Below, piece after piece: positions 22,608 to 35,583 of a DNA stretch of 64,000 nucleotides. A model generated the notes under the pieces. It searched no databases, was not told where the DNA came from, and saw only the letters and a program-made list of their open reading frames with translations. The position numbers and the translations under genes are program-made. Source of the DNA: Peromyscus leucopus (Eukaryota; Chordata; Mammalia; Rodentia; Cricetidae); contig NC_051069.1 of assembly GCF_004664715.2 (NCBI RefSeq), positions 1 to 64,000 of the forward strand, in the 5' to 3' direction. Position 1 is the stretch's first letter. Each line of letters begins with the position of its first letter.

Positions 22608-22702
22608 CTTTTTTTTTTTCTTTTTCCGGAGCTGAGGACCGAACCCAGGGCCTTGCGATTGCTAGGCAAGCTCTCTACCACTGAGTTAAATCCCCAACCC
22701 CT
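22608..22702 (-). mobile_element. ID SINE (BC1-related)
   Basis: Poly(T), 'CCGGAGCTGAGGACCGAACC' to 'GAGTTAAATCCCCAACCCC'. Confidence 0.93.
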
Positions 22703-23545
22703 GTACCATCTTACATATATTTATTTTGACACATTTGAGTCTGCCTTTCAAATGTTTCTGCATCATCCTCACGGCAGCCTTCCTAGTTCAGTCATTATAT
22801 GTTACCCTCTACTAAAGTGGTCCAATGCCTGCTTCTCACTTCTCCAGGCTCCCAGGCTCCTTTGGAGCAGCGACTATAACAGACCCTCAGACCTTAGCAC
22901 AACTGACTCCATGATGGAGGGAGTATCATTCTCGCCATAAAACTCAGCATGTAGACACCACCACCTGCAAAAATAAAACCAAAGACCAGATCCATCCAAG
23001 TCCACGGTTCTGGGAAAGTCTCTAAATGAACTAACCTTGCTTTTTGGCTTCTTACCTCTGTTTCTGGATAGCTGTGATTGCTAACTGAAGTATGTCAACT
23101 CAGGATACGGTTTTTGTGTTAAAACTCACCCTGAGAAAGGCTCAGGGCTACCCTGGGATCCCCAGCACCCAGTGTAGTCGCCAGCCAGCTAATGAAGACT
23201 TTCTATTGGTTAAACCCGTGTCCGAGCAGTCTTCTCTGCTTGATACCCCACAACACTACCATGCATCGAGCACAGCGCTATGGACTCTGTGCCCTCAAGA
23301 AGTTCACATCCTAGTCACTCCAGTGAGGAGTGTACAAAGAGGGGGGGGGCCCTAGTCATCCCAAGAACGGAACATGGAGGAGCAGGGCCTGAATCCTCAC
23401 CTGGCACCCCAAAGAAATCTCCAGCAGCAATTCCATTGCTGTCTAAATTAATTATAGTCTCTGCACCTCCAAATTTAAAGCGATACGGCCTCTACTGTTT
23501 CTCAGATCTTACCCCTGCCCTGAAAATGTATGCTCATGCTCTCTC
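22703..23545. other. Unique sequence, no gene recognised
   Basis: No SINE or recognisable coding segment; a G run is at 23341-23349. Confidence 0.5.
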
Positions 23546-23940
23546 TGATGGCTAATCTTGGTCGTCAATTTTAGTACATCTAGAATCAACTAAAACCCAA
23601 GTAGCTAGGCACTCCTGTGAGGGACTTTCTTGGCAGGACCATCTGAGGTGGGAAGACCCACCCTAAATGTGGGTCACACCTTCTGGAGGCAGCTTGCATA
23701 AAAGGACAGGGAAGAAGGAAGCTTTAGCTTTGTGCCCTTACCTCACTGACAAGTTCATCTGTCCTGAGGTGTTCTTCCTGTGGTAGTCTTAGAACCTAAT
23801 TTTTTGGGATTCCAACACAGACTGGAGAGCACTGAGACATCCAGCCTTGCAGACTGAACAAAGTTCTTGGCCTTTTTGACAGGAGACAGCCATTGCTGGT
23901 CTACTTGGTCCACAACCTGGAAGTCACTTGAATACAATGC
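23546..23940 (+). repeat. Dispersed repeat, class not assigned
   Basis: 'GGCTAATCTTGGTCGTCAAT', 'GGGAAGACCCACCCTAAATG' and 'CATAAAAGGACAGGGAAGAA' resemble a mammalian dispersed repeat opening 'GCTAAT...TTGTCAA'. Confidence 0.55.
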
Positions 23941-24006
23941 TAATATGCTAATAATTCCTTTTTTATATATCCCATTCTACCAGTTCTGACCTCCTGCTTC
24001 TGTGTG

Positions 24007-24213
24007 TTTTTTTTTTTTTTTTTTTTTTTGTTTTTGTTTTTTGTTTTGTTTTTTGTTTTTTTTTGTTTTTTGTTTTTTAAGACAGAGTTTCTCTGTGTTA
24101 ACAGTCCTGGAACTTGCTTTGTAGACCAGACTGGCCTTGAACTCACAAAGACCCGCCTGGCTCTGCCTCCCAAAGTGCTGGGATTAAAGGCGTGTGCCAC
24201 CACCTGCTTCTGT
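24007..24213 (-). mobile_element. B1 SINE with long T-rich tail
   Basis: Long T-rich tail, 'AAGACAGAGTTTCTCTGTGT' to 'GTGTGCCACCACCTGC'. Confidence 0.92.
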
Positions 24214-24363
24214 GTGTTAGGCGACAGTCTTCACCTCAACCTGCAGGGACACTGCTTGACATTCAAAACCAGGTGTGATGTCACCCAAAAGTCTGCTAAT
24301 TTAGACTTGTTCTTTTCTCCACAGTACATCTTGTTCACACTGGGCACATAGAGTAGACCCAGA

Positions 24364-24835
24364 GCTGAGTGTGTTGGTACACACCTGTCCCTACCAGCTG
24401 CCCAGGACGCTGAAGCAGGAGGATTGTTTGAGCCACGCAGTTCCAAATCTGCCTGGACAACATAGGAGGAAAATATATCAGTGTTTGAAATTTAGAAATA
24501 GATTAATGTGAGCCAGGAGTGGTGGTCCAGGACTTTAATCCCGGCACTCAGGAGGCACAGACAGGTGGATTTCTATGAGTCCGAGGCCAGCCTGGTCTAC
24601 ATAGTGAGTTCCAGGATAATCAGAGATACGTATCAAGACCCTGTATCAAGACCCTGTCTCGGGCCGGGCGATGGTGGCGCACGCCTTTAATCCCAGCACT
24701 CGGAGGCAGAGCCAGGCGGATCTCTGTGAGTTTGAGATCAGCCTGGGCTACCAAGTGAGTCCCAGGAAAGGCGCAAAGCTACGCAGAGAAACCCTGTCTC
24801 GAAAAACTAAAAAAAAAAAAAAAAAAAAAAAAAAA
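24364..24835 (+). mobile_element. Three B1-type SINEs in a row
   Basis: A diverged B1-like copy (24364-24475), a B1 (24510-24655) and a young-looking B1 with a long A tail (24663-24835, 'GGGCGATGGTGGCGCACGCC'), all in the same orientation. Confidence 0.88.
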
Positions 24836-25070
24836 AGACCCTGTCTCAAAAAACAACAAAAACAAAGAAAGAAAAGAAATAGACTAATGTAAATGAAAAT
24901 ATAAAAATTATAAATTTAGAACTCTAAAATGAGAATTTCAAAGCTCTGTGTTGCTTTGAAATACAGAATCTTGAGTTCCTACACTCTTTCTTTGTCTGCA
25001 TTTTTGAATCTAGTCACATGAGCAGCTAGCCAGACACCATTCAGATTTGTCTCGAGCTGCCGGGGAGGGT

Positions 25071-25136
25071 AGATGCGCCATCTAGCGGTCAAACGGAGGG
25101 AATAGATGCTCCATCTAGTGGTCAAACTGAAGAACA
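25071..25136 (-). promoter_or_regulatory. Tandem pair of CTCF-like sites
   Basis: A 33-bp unit occurs twice (25071-25103 and 25104-25136). Each copy holds a minus-strand match to the CTCF core: CCGCTAGATGGCGC (25088-25075) and CCACTAGATGGAGC (25121-25108). The surrounding sequence is not a recognised SINE, so the sites are not simply B2-borne. Binding is inferred from the motif only. Confidence 0.55.
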
Positions 25137-25886
25137 GCATGCAGCTTTGTGCTTGCCCCACACAAAGCAAAGGGCAGCCAAGCTGAACACAAGAGAAAGG
25201 AGCATCCACGCGACGGCACAGGTTCCTTCACTCTTGGTCTGTTTTGGAGAACCCAAACAGGTACAAATCCTTCTTGATGCATTTTCCACATAAGTTCCCT
25301 ACGTGATAAAGAAGTCATTACAATTATATCCAATGGCTGGCTAGGTTTACTTTTTCTTTTCCTTCTTTTTCCTTTTCCCCAACCCCTCTGAGCAAAGATT
25401 TCTCTTTATCTCAGGCTGGCCTCTCACTCGCTATATAGCTGAGGATGACCTTGAACTTCTGATCCTGATGCCTCTACCTCCCAGTTCACGAGACAGTCTA
25501 CCAGCTGGGCAGCATTCTCATATCCCCTAGGTTTACTTTAAAACAAATCAGTGTAGACAAGTGTCTGTCCCTCGTTTCTGGCCCATGACTAGAGACAGAC
25601 GATCTCAGACTCCTCTAGTTCAGCAACTGTTGCGCAGTTTGTGAACTAAAGGTTTCTCTATGATAGCTCTGGTTTTCCACGCTACTCTATGAAGCGTTCA
25701 AGGACAAATCTAGGAAATCAAAGCTAACACTATGAAATGCACAGAAGTCTTCAGAGCAGCCTGTGAGTGACTAGGGAGCTGACCCCTGACCTGGGCACTC
25801 ATCTAGCAGGACTTCAGTCCTCTGTGGCTCTCCTGCCCAGCCCTCACTCTCCAGTCCTGGACCTCACCAGGGTTTCAGGTGAGAGC

Positions 25887-25888
<2 letters not shown>
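25137..25888. other. Unique sequence, no gene recognised
   Basis: Contains a diverged antisense B1-like piece (about 25390-25520). No coding segment supported. Confidence 0.5.
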
Positions 25889-25928
<40 letters not shown>

Positions 25929-26093
25929 TTTAAATTTATTTTCTGTGCTTTGGTGTGAAGATATGAGATCCCCTGGAACTAGAGTTTCAGACCGTTGTGA
26001 GCTGCCATGCAGGTACTGGGAATTGAACCTGGGTCCCCCAGAAGAGCAGCCAATGCTCTTAACCACGGAGCCGTTTCTCCAGCCCCTGAGAGC
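25889..26093 (-). mobile_element. B2 SINE
   Basis: Poly(T), then 'GAGATCCCCTGGAACTAGAG' to 'GGAGCCGTTTCTCCAGCCCC'. Confidence 0.9.
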
Positions 26094-26551
26094 AGCTCTT
26101 ACCAACTCCGGCTTCCACGCTGCTCCGGGAGACACGAAGGCTGACGGCCAGAGCCGAGGAAAGGTGCCGCATGGCATGAAAGACTTTGCAGGTCCTGTTA
26201 TCACGGCTGGTGTTCTTTTGAAACTGGCTTCAAAAGATGTGGGGCTGGGAGGGATGGAAGGAAGGAAAGGAGGAGTCAGGACGGGTTGATGGGAGGAAGG
26301 GAGAGAGGGGAACTGAAGGAGGGAGAAATTTAAGATAGTTTTGACATAAAATAAAAACAAAATAGCACAATGCTCCTGGGAGGTGAATCTGTTTTCAGCG
26401 CTCGGGAATAAATACGCAGCCTCACATATACCAGGCAAGCACTCCATCACTGAGCTGTATCTCCTGCCCATAATGATCCCCCTCTGCCCCTCCCCCTGGT
26501 ATTTTGCCTGTATGTGTGTCTCTGTGAGAGTGTTATGTAGTCAGACCTTTT

Positions 26552-27040
26552 TGTTGGGACTGCCGGCTCCCCAGTAAGGACACGGAGACTTACATTAATT
26601 ATAAAAGCTCAACCTCCAGGCTGTGGTGGTGCACACCTTTAATCCCAGCACTCAGGAGGCAGAGGCAGGTGGATCTCCTGAGTTGGAGGCCAGCCTGGTC
26701 TACAGAGCAAGTTCCAGGACAGCCAGGACTATTATATAGAGAAACTTTGTCTCAGTAAACCAAAAATAAATAAATAAATAGGCTTGGCCATAGCTTAGGC
26801 TTGTTACTAATTAGCTCTTACAACTTAACCCATTTCTATTAATCTACCTATTGCCATATGGCTCCTGGCTTTACCCGTCCTCCAGCATATCTTGCTCCCT
26901 CTGTGTCTCCTGGTGAATCTGCCCTTCTTCCCAGCATTCTCTCTGTCCCAAAAATCCTGCCTAGCTATTGGTCATTTAGTTTTTTATTAAACTAATGAGT
27001 GACACATATTCACAGTGTACAAAAAGATTACTCCACAATA
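26552..27040 (-). repeat. LTR-like repeat, recurrent family, copy 3, with B1 inside
   Basis: 'GTTGGGACTGCCGGCTCCCC' at the left and 'CAGTGTACAAAAAGATTACT' at the right; a plus-strand B1 (26611-26778) interrupts it. A CCAAT-like/TTTATTAA core is shared with the other copies. Confidence 0.72.
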
Positions 27041-27042
27041 GT

Positions 27043-27333
27043 GTCAGATCCCCTGTAGGTAGAGTTACAGACAGTTGTGAGCTGCATGTAGGTGGTGGGA
27101 ATTGAACCTAGGTCCTCTGGAAGAACAGCCAGTGCTCTTAACTGCTGAGCCATCTCTCCAGCCCCAAGACTATTTTTTTTTTTTTTTTTTGAGACCGGGT
27201 CTTATTATATAGCTCTGGCTGTCCTGGATCTCACCCTGTAGACCAGGCTGGCCTTGAACTCACAGAGGTCCGCCTGGCTCTGCCTCCCGAGTGCTGGGAT
27301 TAAAGGTGTGTGCCACCACTGGCCAGCCCAAGA
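27043..27333 (-). mobile_element. B2/B3 followed by B1
   Basis: Antisense B2/B3 27043-27168 ('GTGTCAGATCCCCTGTAGGT' to 'CCATCTCTCCAGCCCC') and antisense B1 27174-27333. Confidence 0.9.
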
Positions 27334-27419
27334 CTAATTGTTAAAGTCATCTACTTTATTTTAATCAGTTCTATTGTATCTAGCACTTACATTTTCTTTT
27401 TTTTTTCTTTCTCTTTTCT

Positions 27420-27722
27420 AATAAAGGAAAGGATTTAGTTAGGCTTATGGCACCAGAGGGTAGAGAGTCCGTGATGGTAGGGCAAAGGCATAGTGGCAGG
27501 AACAGCTGAGCGCTCACAGCCAGACCCACAAGCAACAGGGACCGCACACCAGGAATGGCAGGAGTGTTCTGAAACGTCAACCCCTGCCCTGTGACACACT
27601 TCTTCCAACACCCTCCAATAAAGCCACACCTCACAGTCCTTCCCTAACAGTTCCACCGACTGGGGACAAAGCATTCAAATACATGAGCCTGTGGGGCCAT
27701 TCTCGTCCAAACGACCAGAGGC
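27420..27722 (+). repeat. Dispersed rodent repeat, class not assigned
   Basis: 'ATAAAGCCACACCTCACAGT', 'CTAACAGTTCCACCGACTGG' and 'CATTCAAATACATGAGCCTG' match the right half of the repeat split at 32815-34555. Confidence 0.6.
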
Positions 27723-28237
27723 AGGTTCATTCTGTGGGTTGACAGAGAGACGATCCTCTGCTTTGCTGGGTAGACCCTTTGGATGTAAGTCCAGGTGTCA
27801 ATACTTTTTCTGCTTTTGAAGTCTTATCTGGAGTCTCTCCCTGTGCCAGTATCCTGAAATGTTTTCCTCATGTCTTACTTTGTCTCCAGTATGGTTTTGC
27901 TTAGGTTTCTTTGACTACTTGAAGCCTTTTGCTCTTATTATGGGATGTTTTCTCCAGTTATGCAAACTTACTTTTGGTATTGAAGTCACCCACTGATACC
28001 CTGTAGCCTAAACTTACTTTTTATGTCCACTAGCATTTTGTTTTCTTTATAAAATTAGGTGCTGTTCCAACACTTGGCATATATATTTAAATCTCATGAT
28101 ATTCTTCATGTAGTTTTGAATATATTTTGCTTATTTCTTCCTACTTATCTTGTCAATCTGATGGCTTACTGTATTAGTAATATTCCTTCATTTTGCCTCA
28201 TTAGTATATCTCTTTCCTAGTGGGATTTATTCATTCT

Positions 28238-28412
28238 TTTTTTTTTTTTTTTTTTTTTTTTTTTGGTTTTTCGAGACAGGGTTTCTCTGTGTAGCTTTGT
28301 GCCTTTCCTGGAACTCACTTGGTAGCCCAGGCTGGCCTCGAACTCACAAAGATCCGCCTGCCTCTGCCTCCCGAGTGCTGGGATCAAAGGCGTGCGCCAC
28401 CACCGCCCGGCT
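28238..28412 (-). mobile_element. B1 SINE
   Basis: Poly(T), 'TCGAGACAGGGTTTCTCTGT' to 'GCCACCACCGCCCGGC'; little diverged. Confidence 0.94.
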
Positions 28413-28576
28413 ATTCATATTCTTAATGATAGTGTTTACTAAGCTCTTTCTCTTCTGGGAATAGAATTCCCTTACGCATGTGCCACACTTCTGATCTAGT
28501 GGGTCATGAATTCCCTTAATATGTCCTAAAATACTTTTCCTTCAACTGTGAAGTATAGTCTTGCTGGTTACAAAAA

Positions 28577-28767
<191 letters not shown>

Positions 28768-28982
28768 TTACAAAAATCTTGGTTGGAGTTTTTTTCTTTC
28801 GGGATCCAAAATGGAGCATTCCATGCCCTCCTGGCATTTAAGAGTTCATTCTGAGAAATCTGCTGTTAATCTGATGTATTTGCCTTTAATTGTTACCTGA
28901 CATTTCCTTCTTGTAGTTTGTATTACTTTCTTTGTCCTGTATTTTTTTTTTATTTCTTAAAATCCCCCCCAACCCCCACTTC

Positions 28983-29180
28983 GAGGTGGTGGCGCACGCC
29001 TTTAATCCCAGCACTTTGGAGGCATAGGCAGGTGGATCTCTGTGAGTTTGAGGCCAGCCTGGGCTACAGAGTGAGTTCCAGGAAAGGCACAAAGCTACAC
29101 AGAGAAACCCTGTCTGGACCCCTCCCCCCCAAATGAAACAAAAAACGAAACAAAAAAACAAAAAAACAAAACCAAAAACA
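28983..29180 (+). mobile_element. B1 SINE
   Basis: 'GGTGGTGGCGCACGCCTTTA' to 'GAGAAACCCTGTCTGGACCC' plus an A-rich tail. Confidence 0.92.
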
Positions 29181-29254
29181 AGCAATTTTTTTTCCATTTT
29201 ACATACCAACCACAGTTCCCACTCCCTTCCCTTCTCCCTTGTCCTGTATTTTAG

Positions 29255-29432
29255 TTTGTTTGTTTTTTGTTTTTGTTTTGTTTTTTGAGACAGGGTTTCT
29301 CTGTGTAGCTTTGGTTGCCTGTCCTGGATCTCACCCTGTAGAAAAGGCTGGCCTCGAACTCACTGAGATCTGACTGGCTCTGCATCCTGAGTGCTGGGAT
29401 TAAAGGTGTTTGCCACCACTACCTGGCTCTTG
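29255..29432 (-). mobile_element. B1 SINE
   Basis: 'TTGAGACAGGGTTTCTCTGT' to 'GCCACCACTACCTGGC'. Confidence 0.92.
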
Positions 29433-29815
29433 TCCTGTACTTTTAACAACTTAATTATAATATGTCACACCAAAGTACTTTTATGGTCATGAGTGTTTGA
29501 GGATCTAAATGCCCCGTACCTGGATGGGCATGTCTTTCCCAAGATCTGGGGAGTTTTCTGCGGTTATTTTACTGAAGAGTTTTTTCTATGCCCCCAATCT
29601 GTACTTCTCCCTCAAGTATGCCAATGATCTGAATATTTTAAGTTTTAAAAGGGTATCCCAACGCTCTTGCATTTTCTTCTAATACTTTTTTTTTTTTTAA
29701 TTTCTCTTTTGTTCTGTCAGACACTCACAGTTCAAAAGATCTGTCTTCAGGCTGTTATTTTTTGGTAGGCATGTAGGTCCTTGTGCTCAGAGATAAGCGC
29801 TTGGGAAACCAGGAA

Positions 29816-30306
29816 TGTTAAACACACAGGGTTGTCTCTTCAAAGAGAGAAGTAGAACCTGCTTTCTGCCCAGAGGGCTGGAAACAGATGTGGTTAAGTT
29901 GGGTGACCTTTGCATTATCTGTATGGACAGGCCACACCAGCTCCCCCAGACCTTTATCTCACGTTTGTCTCAGTCAATCTACAGAACCATCCTCCCCAAG
30001 CCCCTTATCATGGGCTTGTTTATCTTGAGCTTGTTTCCTCTTTTAACCTACAGAACCCATCTTTGTGGAAGACGTCACTTGGGCTTCACAAGAGTTTCCA
30101 CGTAGGCATGTCTTAAGCTTTGTTGTGCACACGGGACTGAGTTAATTATCACCAGACAACGTTTTTCCAAATTGTGCTGTGCTTAAATATGCCTAAAATA
30201 AACGATCCAGTGTCGGACTCTCCGGCTGAGTCATGTTGAACTGGACTTCCTTCTTGCCTCTTGTGATCGACACTCTGCTGGCTGTAGTGTTCGCAGAGAC
30301 CCCACA
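29816..30306 (+). repeat. Possible solo LTR
   Basis: TGTTAAACAC...CCCCACA with AATAAACGATC near 30197 about 110 nt before the end, the layout of an LTR. No target duplication was found, so this is tentative. Confidence 0.4.
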
Positions 30307-31224
30307 ATTTTTTCTTCTGCCTTGGAAGTAAAAGGATCAGAAATTCAAAATCACACCTGGCCACGTAGCTAGTATAAGGCTAATCTGTGATTCATAAAAC
30401 ACTGTTTCAAAACAACAAAAACCAGCAACGTGGCAGTAACTGAGAAGTAGGGTAACGTTTCATTTGATACCTAAAAGAACGTCTGTCTGTACACACCTCA
30501 ACTTCTAGATTCATCCACCTGTGTTACTTCAGTCACCCCTCGAGACCTGGGAAATGACAAAGCTTCTGAGGGACGTTTCCACATGGCAGCAGATTACTTA
30601 AACTAAATCAGTACCTGAAGTGGGGTGTGGTGGTTGCGGGCGATTTGATACCTGCATGTCAGGAAGTCAGTCAGGAAGACATTTGTTCGTCTGTGCTTCC
30701 AGATAGTATAGAATGAAGAATGAAGCACATGCCTACAGTAACGTGATGAACTTGAACCTGTGGATCTGGCCAAAGGAAATTTTCAACTTTTTAGTTGCCC
30801 GTGAGAAAATATTGGAAGGAGACATGAGACAAGGAAGGAGAAATGCAGTTTTCAAGCAGAATTTAGAGTAAATATAGACCTCATTGGACTGGAAAACAGA
30901 ACTCCTCCTCCTTCTATCCTGTTCCCAAGAGTTCTCAAAGCAAGAAATGGCCTCAGTGGCTGGCAAGATGGTTCAACAAGGACAGGCACCTGTCACCAAG
31001 CCTGAGGAGCTGAGTTTGATGTCTCAGACCCACGAGGTGAAAAGAGAGCACTGGCTCCCCAAGTTCTTCTCTGACTTCCACACATGCACAGTGTAGCACA
31101 GTTGTGGGCGTTCACAAGCAAGCAAGGGAGGAAGGGAAGGCCTCAGAAACCTTCCCACAAGATGTGGCCTTAATCTCCAAGGTCAAATTGAGGACCCAGT
31201 GTAGCTAAAAGTTTTCCTGGTTCT
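30307..31224. other. Unique sequence, no gene recognised
   Basis: A B3-type SINE is likely at 30955-31100 ('GGCTGGCAAGATGGTTCAAC'). Otherwise nothing recognised. Confidence 0.5.
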
Positions 31225-31590
31225 GCCCGGCTCCTGTGGTTCCGTGGTTCCGTGGTTCAACAGCCACTCAGACACAAATGAACACACAGAGGCTTATATT
31301 ATTTTTAAACTATGGTCATGGCAGGCTTCTTGTTAGCTAGCTCTTATATCTTAAATTAACCCATTTCTGTAAATCTATATGTGGCTTTTGGCTTACCGGT
31401 ACTTTTACATCTTGCTTCTCTTGGCAGCGGCTGGCAACATCTCCTCCCTATTTTCTCCGTCCTTTCTTTTTAGTTAGAATGTCCTGCCTAACCTTATTCT
31501 GTCTCACCACTGGCCAAACAGCTTTATTTATCAACCAATCAGAGCAACACACATTCACAGCATACAGAACGACATTCCCATCAAACCTGC
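31225..31590 (-). repeat. LTR-like repeat, recurrent family, copy 4
   Basis: 'AACAGCCACTCAGACACAAA' to 'CATTCACAGCATACAGAACG', with the shared 'TTAAATTAACCCATTTCTGT' core. Confidence 0.7.
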
Positions 31591-32814
31591 AGTAAGATTT
31601 GTTTTAGGACCTCATGTCCAAGGTCTTCCTCTAAACGATTGCTTAGCTTCAAAGAAGAACCATTTCTCATAAAAAGAAGCGAGATGTAAAAGAACAAAGC
31701 ATCAGCCATGAATTGAGGAGTCATTTCCAGGGAGGTAAAGCAGACCCTGGTCTACTTGCAGTTTCTCCCTCTGGAGTTAAGGGAATCAGCAATGAATGCC
31801 TGGTGGGTTTCACAATTTCTAAGGGCTTGTTCCTGCTGGGCACCCATGATTTTCTCCCTTCAGGAATGGGACTATGAGAGTTACCATATTTTCATATTCA
31901 TTTGAAATATAAGGTTTAAAATTACTTGTATATTATTGAGGCTGAAGAATACTATAAAGACTGTAATATTCCCATAACAGTGAATTAATTTACATATTAT
32001 TCCTACTCCTAGTTCTTTTAGAGAAGTGGTTCTCAACCTGTGGGTTGAGACCTGTGGGTCCTCCGGATAACTTGGGCTCCCTGAGGTGGATAAGGGTTTA
32101 CTAAGAAGCAGGAGGAAATAGTTTCTTACTTTGTGAGTCTGTCCAAAGCCTCAAACTGTACTAAGTTAATGGAAGATTCTGCACAGTGCTCAAGAAATGT
32201 TAGTCTCTTTCCCTCTCCTAAGGTGGAGCTCACCTTCCATCCATAAGACCACCACATCCAGAGGAGAGAAGACAGGAGCTTATCTGATTGTTACAGTTGA
32301 ACACAGGCCTATATTGAATCCTCCTGGAAAAATCAAAGCACTTGTGAAAAAAAAAAAAAAACCAATATATTTGGAGAGCACAAATTCAAAATTCTGACTG
32401 TATGCTGTGGACTCAGTTATCAAATTAAAAACACAAAATAAAACCTCTCATTTAATTTTCTTTCAGTTTGAAGATGTTCTCGACTTACACAGTCAAGTGG
32501 TGGCTTAATCAAAGATGAGCTTAATGCAAATATTTAGCCTCCTCCCAGAAAGACCATATGGCTACTGTCACATCAGTTAAAAACTCTGTTAAAAGCAATA
32601 AGGGTGACCATCTGTTGGGGCTGGCAGAGAAAGTAACATATTTCAAAATGCAAACACATCCAAATCTCCCCCTGCAGATCTGTAAGCAGGCATCTTGGCT
32701 ATAGATGATTTGGATTGAATATCTAGTCTGGGAATCTTAGACAAGGCCCATTCCACTTACTTGCAATTACAGAGAACAATTTCTTAGCTTAGTACTCTTC
32801 CCACCCCACTTCCA
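31591..32814. other. 1.2 kb AT-rich unique sequence
   Basis: No SINE, LTR or coding segment recognised apart from a short poly(A) at 32347-32361. Confidence 0.55.
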
Positions 32815-33114
32815 AGTCTTAGTTACTTTTCTACTGCTGTGACAAGACACTATGATCAAGGCACTTATAAAAGAAAGCATTTAATTTGGGGTTCACTGTT
32901 CCAGAAAGTTAGAGTCCATGACTATCATGACAGGCAGCATGGTGCTGGAGAAGTAGCTGAGAACTTATATCTGATCCACCACAAGTACAAGGCAGAGACA
33001 GAGACAGAGACACACAGACAGACAGACAGACAGAGAAGGGGAGGGGGAGGGAGAGCTAACTGGGAATGGTATAGACTGTTGTTGAATATTAGTTAAAGGT
33101 GTGTTACATTTGTT

Positions 33115-33905
<791 letters not shown>

Positions 33906-33909
33906 AAAA

Positions 33910-34380
33910 GAACCTATATGGTGATATTTTATTTTGTACTAAAATGTTATTTGTATGTTAATAGATAAAGTTGCCCCGGGGGTCAGAGCTATTAGCAAGC
34001 CATAGGAAAGCATGCAGTGGTGGTGCATGCCTTTAATCCCAGCATTTGGTAGGCAGAGCTAGGTAGATCTCTGTGTGTTCAGGGATACAACCAGCATTGG
34101 AGACGCATGCCTTTAATCTCAATCCCAACCATAGAAGACCTGGAGGTCTGTACAGACAGGCAGTGCCGAGGCAGCCATGTGGTTGGGTTTACAACCAATC
34201 AGAAGGCAGAACGGAAAGTCTTTATAAAGACTTTAACACAGGAAGTAGCTCTCTTTCGGAGAGGTAGGACCACCGCAGGAGGAAGGGTAAGGTTTTAGCT
34301 CTGACCTCTTGGCTTTCTTCTTTGCATTGGTTCTGTGTTTCTTATTTAATAAGTGGTTGGTTACATCTACAAACCTAGGA
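33910..34380 (+). repeat. Second LTR-like repeat
   Basis: 'TGATATTTTATTTTGTACTA' to 'CTTATTTAATAAGTGGTTGG'; includes a B1-like stretch near 34020-34080. Confidence 0.55.
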
Positions 34381-34555
34381 ATAAAAAAAAACCAATTACA
34401 ATAAACTTTTGAAACTTCAAAGCCAACCCCCCCCCCCCCCCCGTGACATACCTCCTCCAGCAAGGCCATACTTCCTAATCCTTCCCAAACAGTTCTAACG
34501 ATTGTGGATCAAGCGTTCAAATAAATGGGTTTATGGGGGACATATTCAAACTACC

Positions 34556-34690
34556 TTTCTTTTCTCTCTTTCTTCTTTCTTTTTCTCTCTTTCTTCCTTC
34601 CTTCCTTCCTTCCTTCCTTCCTTCCTTCCTTTCTTTCTTTCTTTCCATTCATCTGTCTTCCCCTCCTTCCCTCCCTCCCGCTCTCTCTCT
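34556..34690. repeat. Pyrimidine tract with (TTCC)n
   Basis: (TTCC)n core 34590-34645; a run of 17 C lies just before the neighbouring repeat at 34426-34442. Confidence 0.95.
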
Positions 34691-34699
34691 CCCTCTGTC

Positions 34700-34872
34700 A
34701 ATGTAAGTTTATGTACATCACATACATTCAGGAATTCAGAGGCCAGAAGCCTATGTTGGATCCCCTGGAACTGGAGGTGTTTGTGAGCCATCATGTGGGT
34801 GCTGGGACCCAAACCCAGGTCCTCTGTAAAAGTAGCAATCACTCTTAAGCTCCGAGTCATCTCTCCAGCCTC
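34700..34872 (-). mobile_element. B3-type SINE
   Basis: 'GAGGCCAGAAGCCTATGTTG' to 'GAGTCATCTCTCCAGCC'. Confidence 0.85.
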
Positions 34873-34949
34873 GTTTGTACCCTTGCTACAGGAGTTAGTA
34901 GGCCTGCTTTGATGAGTACCCCGGAAGGAGACTCTAAAATGCTTCTAGT

Positions 34950-35097
34950 TGCCAGGCAGTGGTAGTGCACACCTTTAATCCCAGCACTCGGGAGGCAGAA
35001 GCAGATAGATCTTGTGAGTTTGAGGCCAGCCTGGTCTGCAGAGAGAGTACTAGGAGAGCCAGTGCTACACAGAGAAACCCTGTCTAAAAACAAAACA
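34950..35097 (+). mobile_element. B1 SINE
   Basis: 'CAGGCAGTGGTAGTGCACAC' to 'AACCCTGTCTAAAAACAAAA'. Confidence 0.9.
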
Positions 35098-35174
35098 AAT
35101 AAACAAAAGTTCTAGTTCAGCAAGTATAAGGATACAAAGATGTATGGACAAAATACTATTAAAAATACCTGAAT

Positions 35175-35345
35175 TTGGGCTGGAGAGATAGCTCTCTCAG
35201 AGGTTAAGAGCACTGACTGCTCTTCCAGAGGTCCTGAGTTCAATTCCCAGCAACCACATGGTGGCTCACAACCATCTGTAATGAGATCTGGCGCCCTCTT
35301 CTGTATATATAATAAATAAATAAATCTTTAAAATAAATAAATAAA
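35175..35345 (+). mobile_element. B2 SINE
   Basis: 'GGGCTGGAGAGATAGCTCTC' to (AATA)n. Contains GGCGCCCTCTTCTG, the B2-borne CTCF-like motif. Confidence 0.93.
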
Positions 35346-35583
35346 TACCTGAATTTGAGACTACTAGAGTTTTCTTAATGCCAGAGGTAGAGACTGGCAA
35401 AGGCTTTCCCCTCAGATGGCAGTTGATGTGATTTTTATTTTTTAACTTGCATTAGTATTTTGCCTGCATGTATGTCTGGGTGAGGGTGTCAGGTCTTGGA
35501 GTTACAGACTGTCGTGAGCTGCCATGTGGGTGCTGGGCCCTCTGGAGGGGCAGTCAGCTTAGTGCTCTTAACCACTGATGTGA

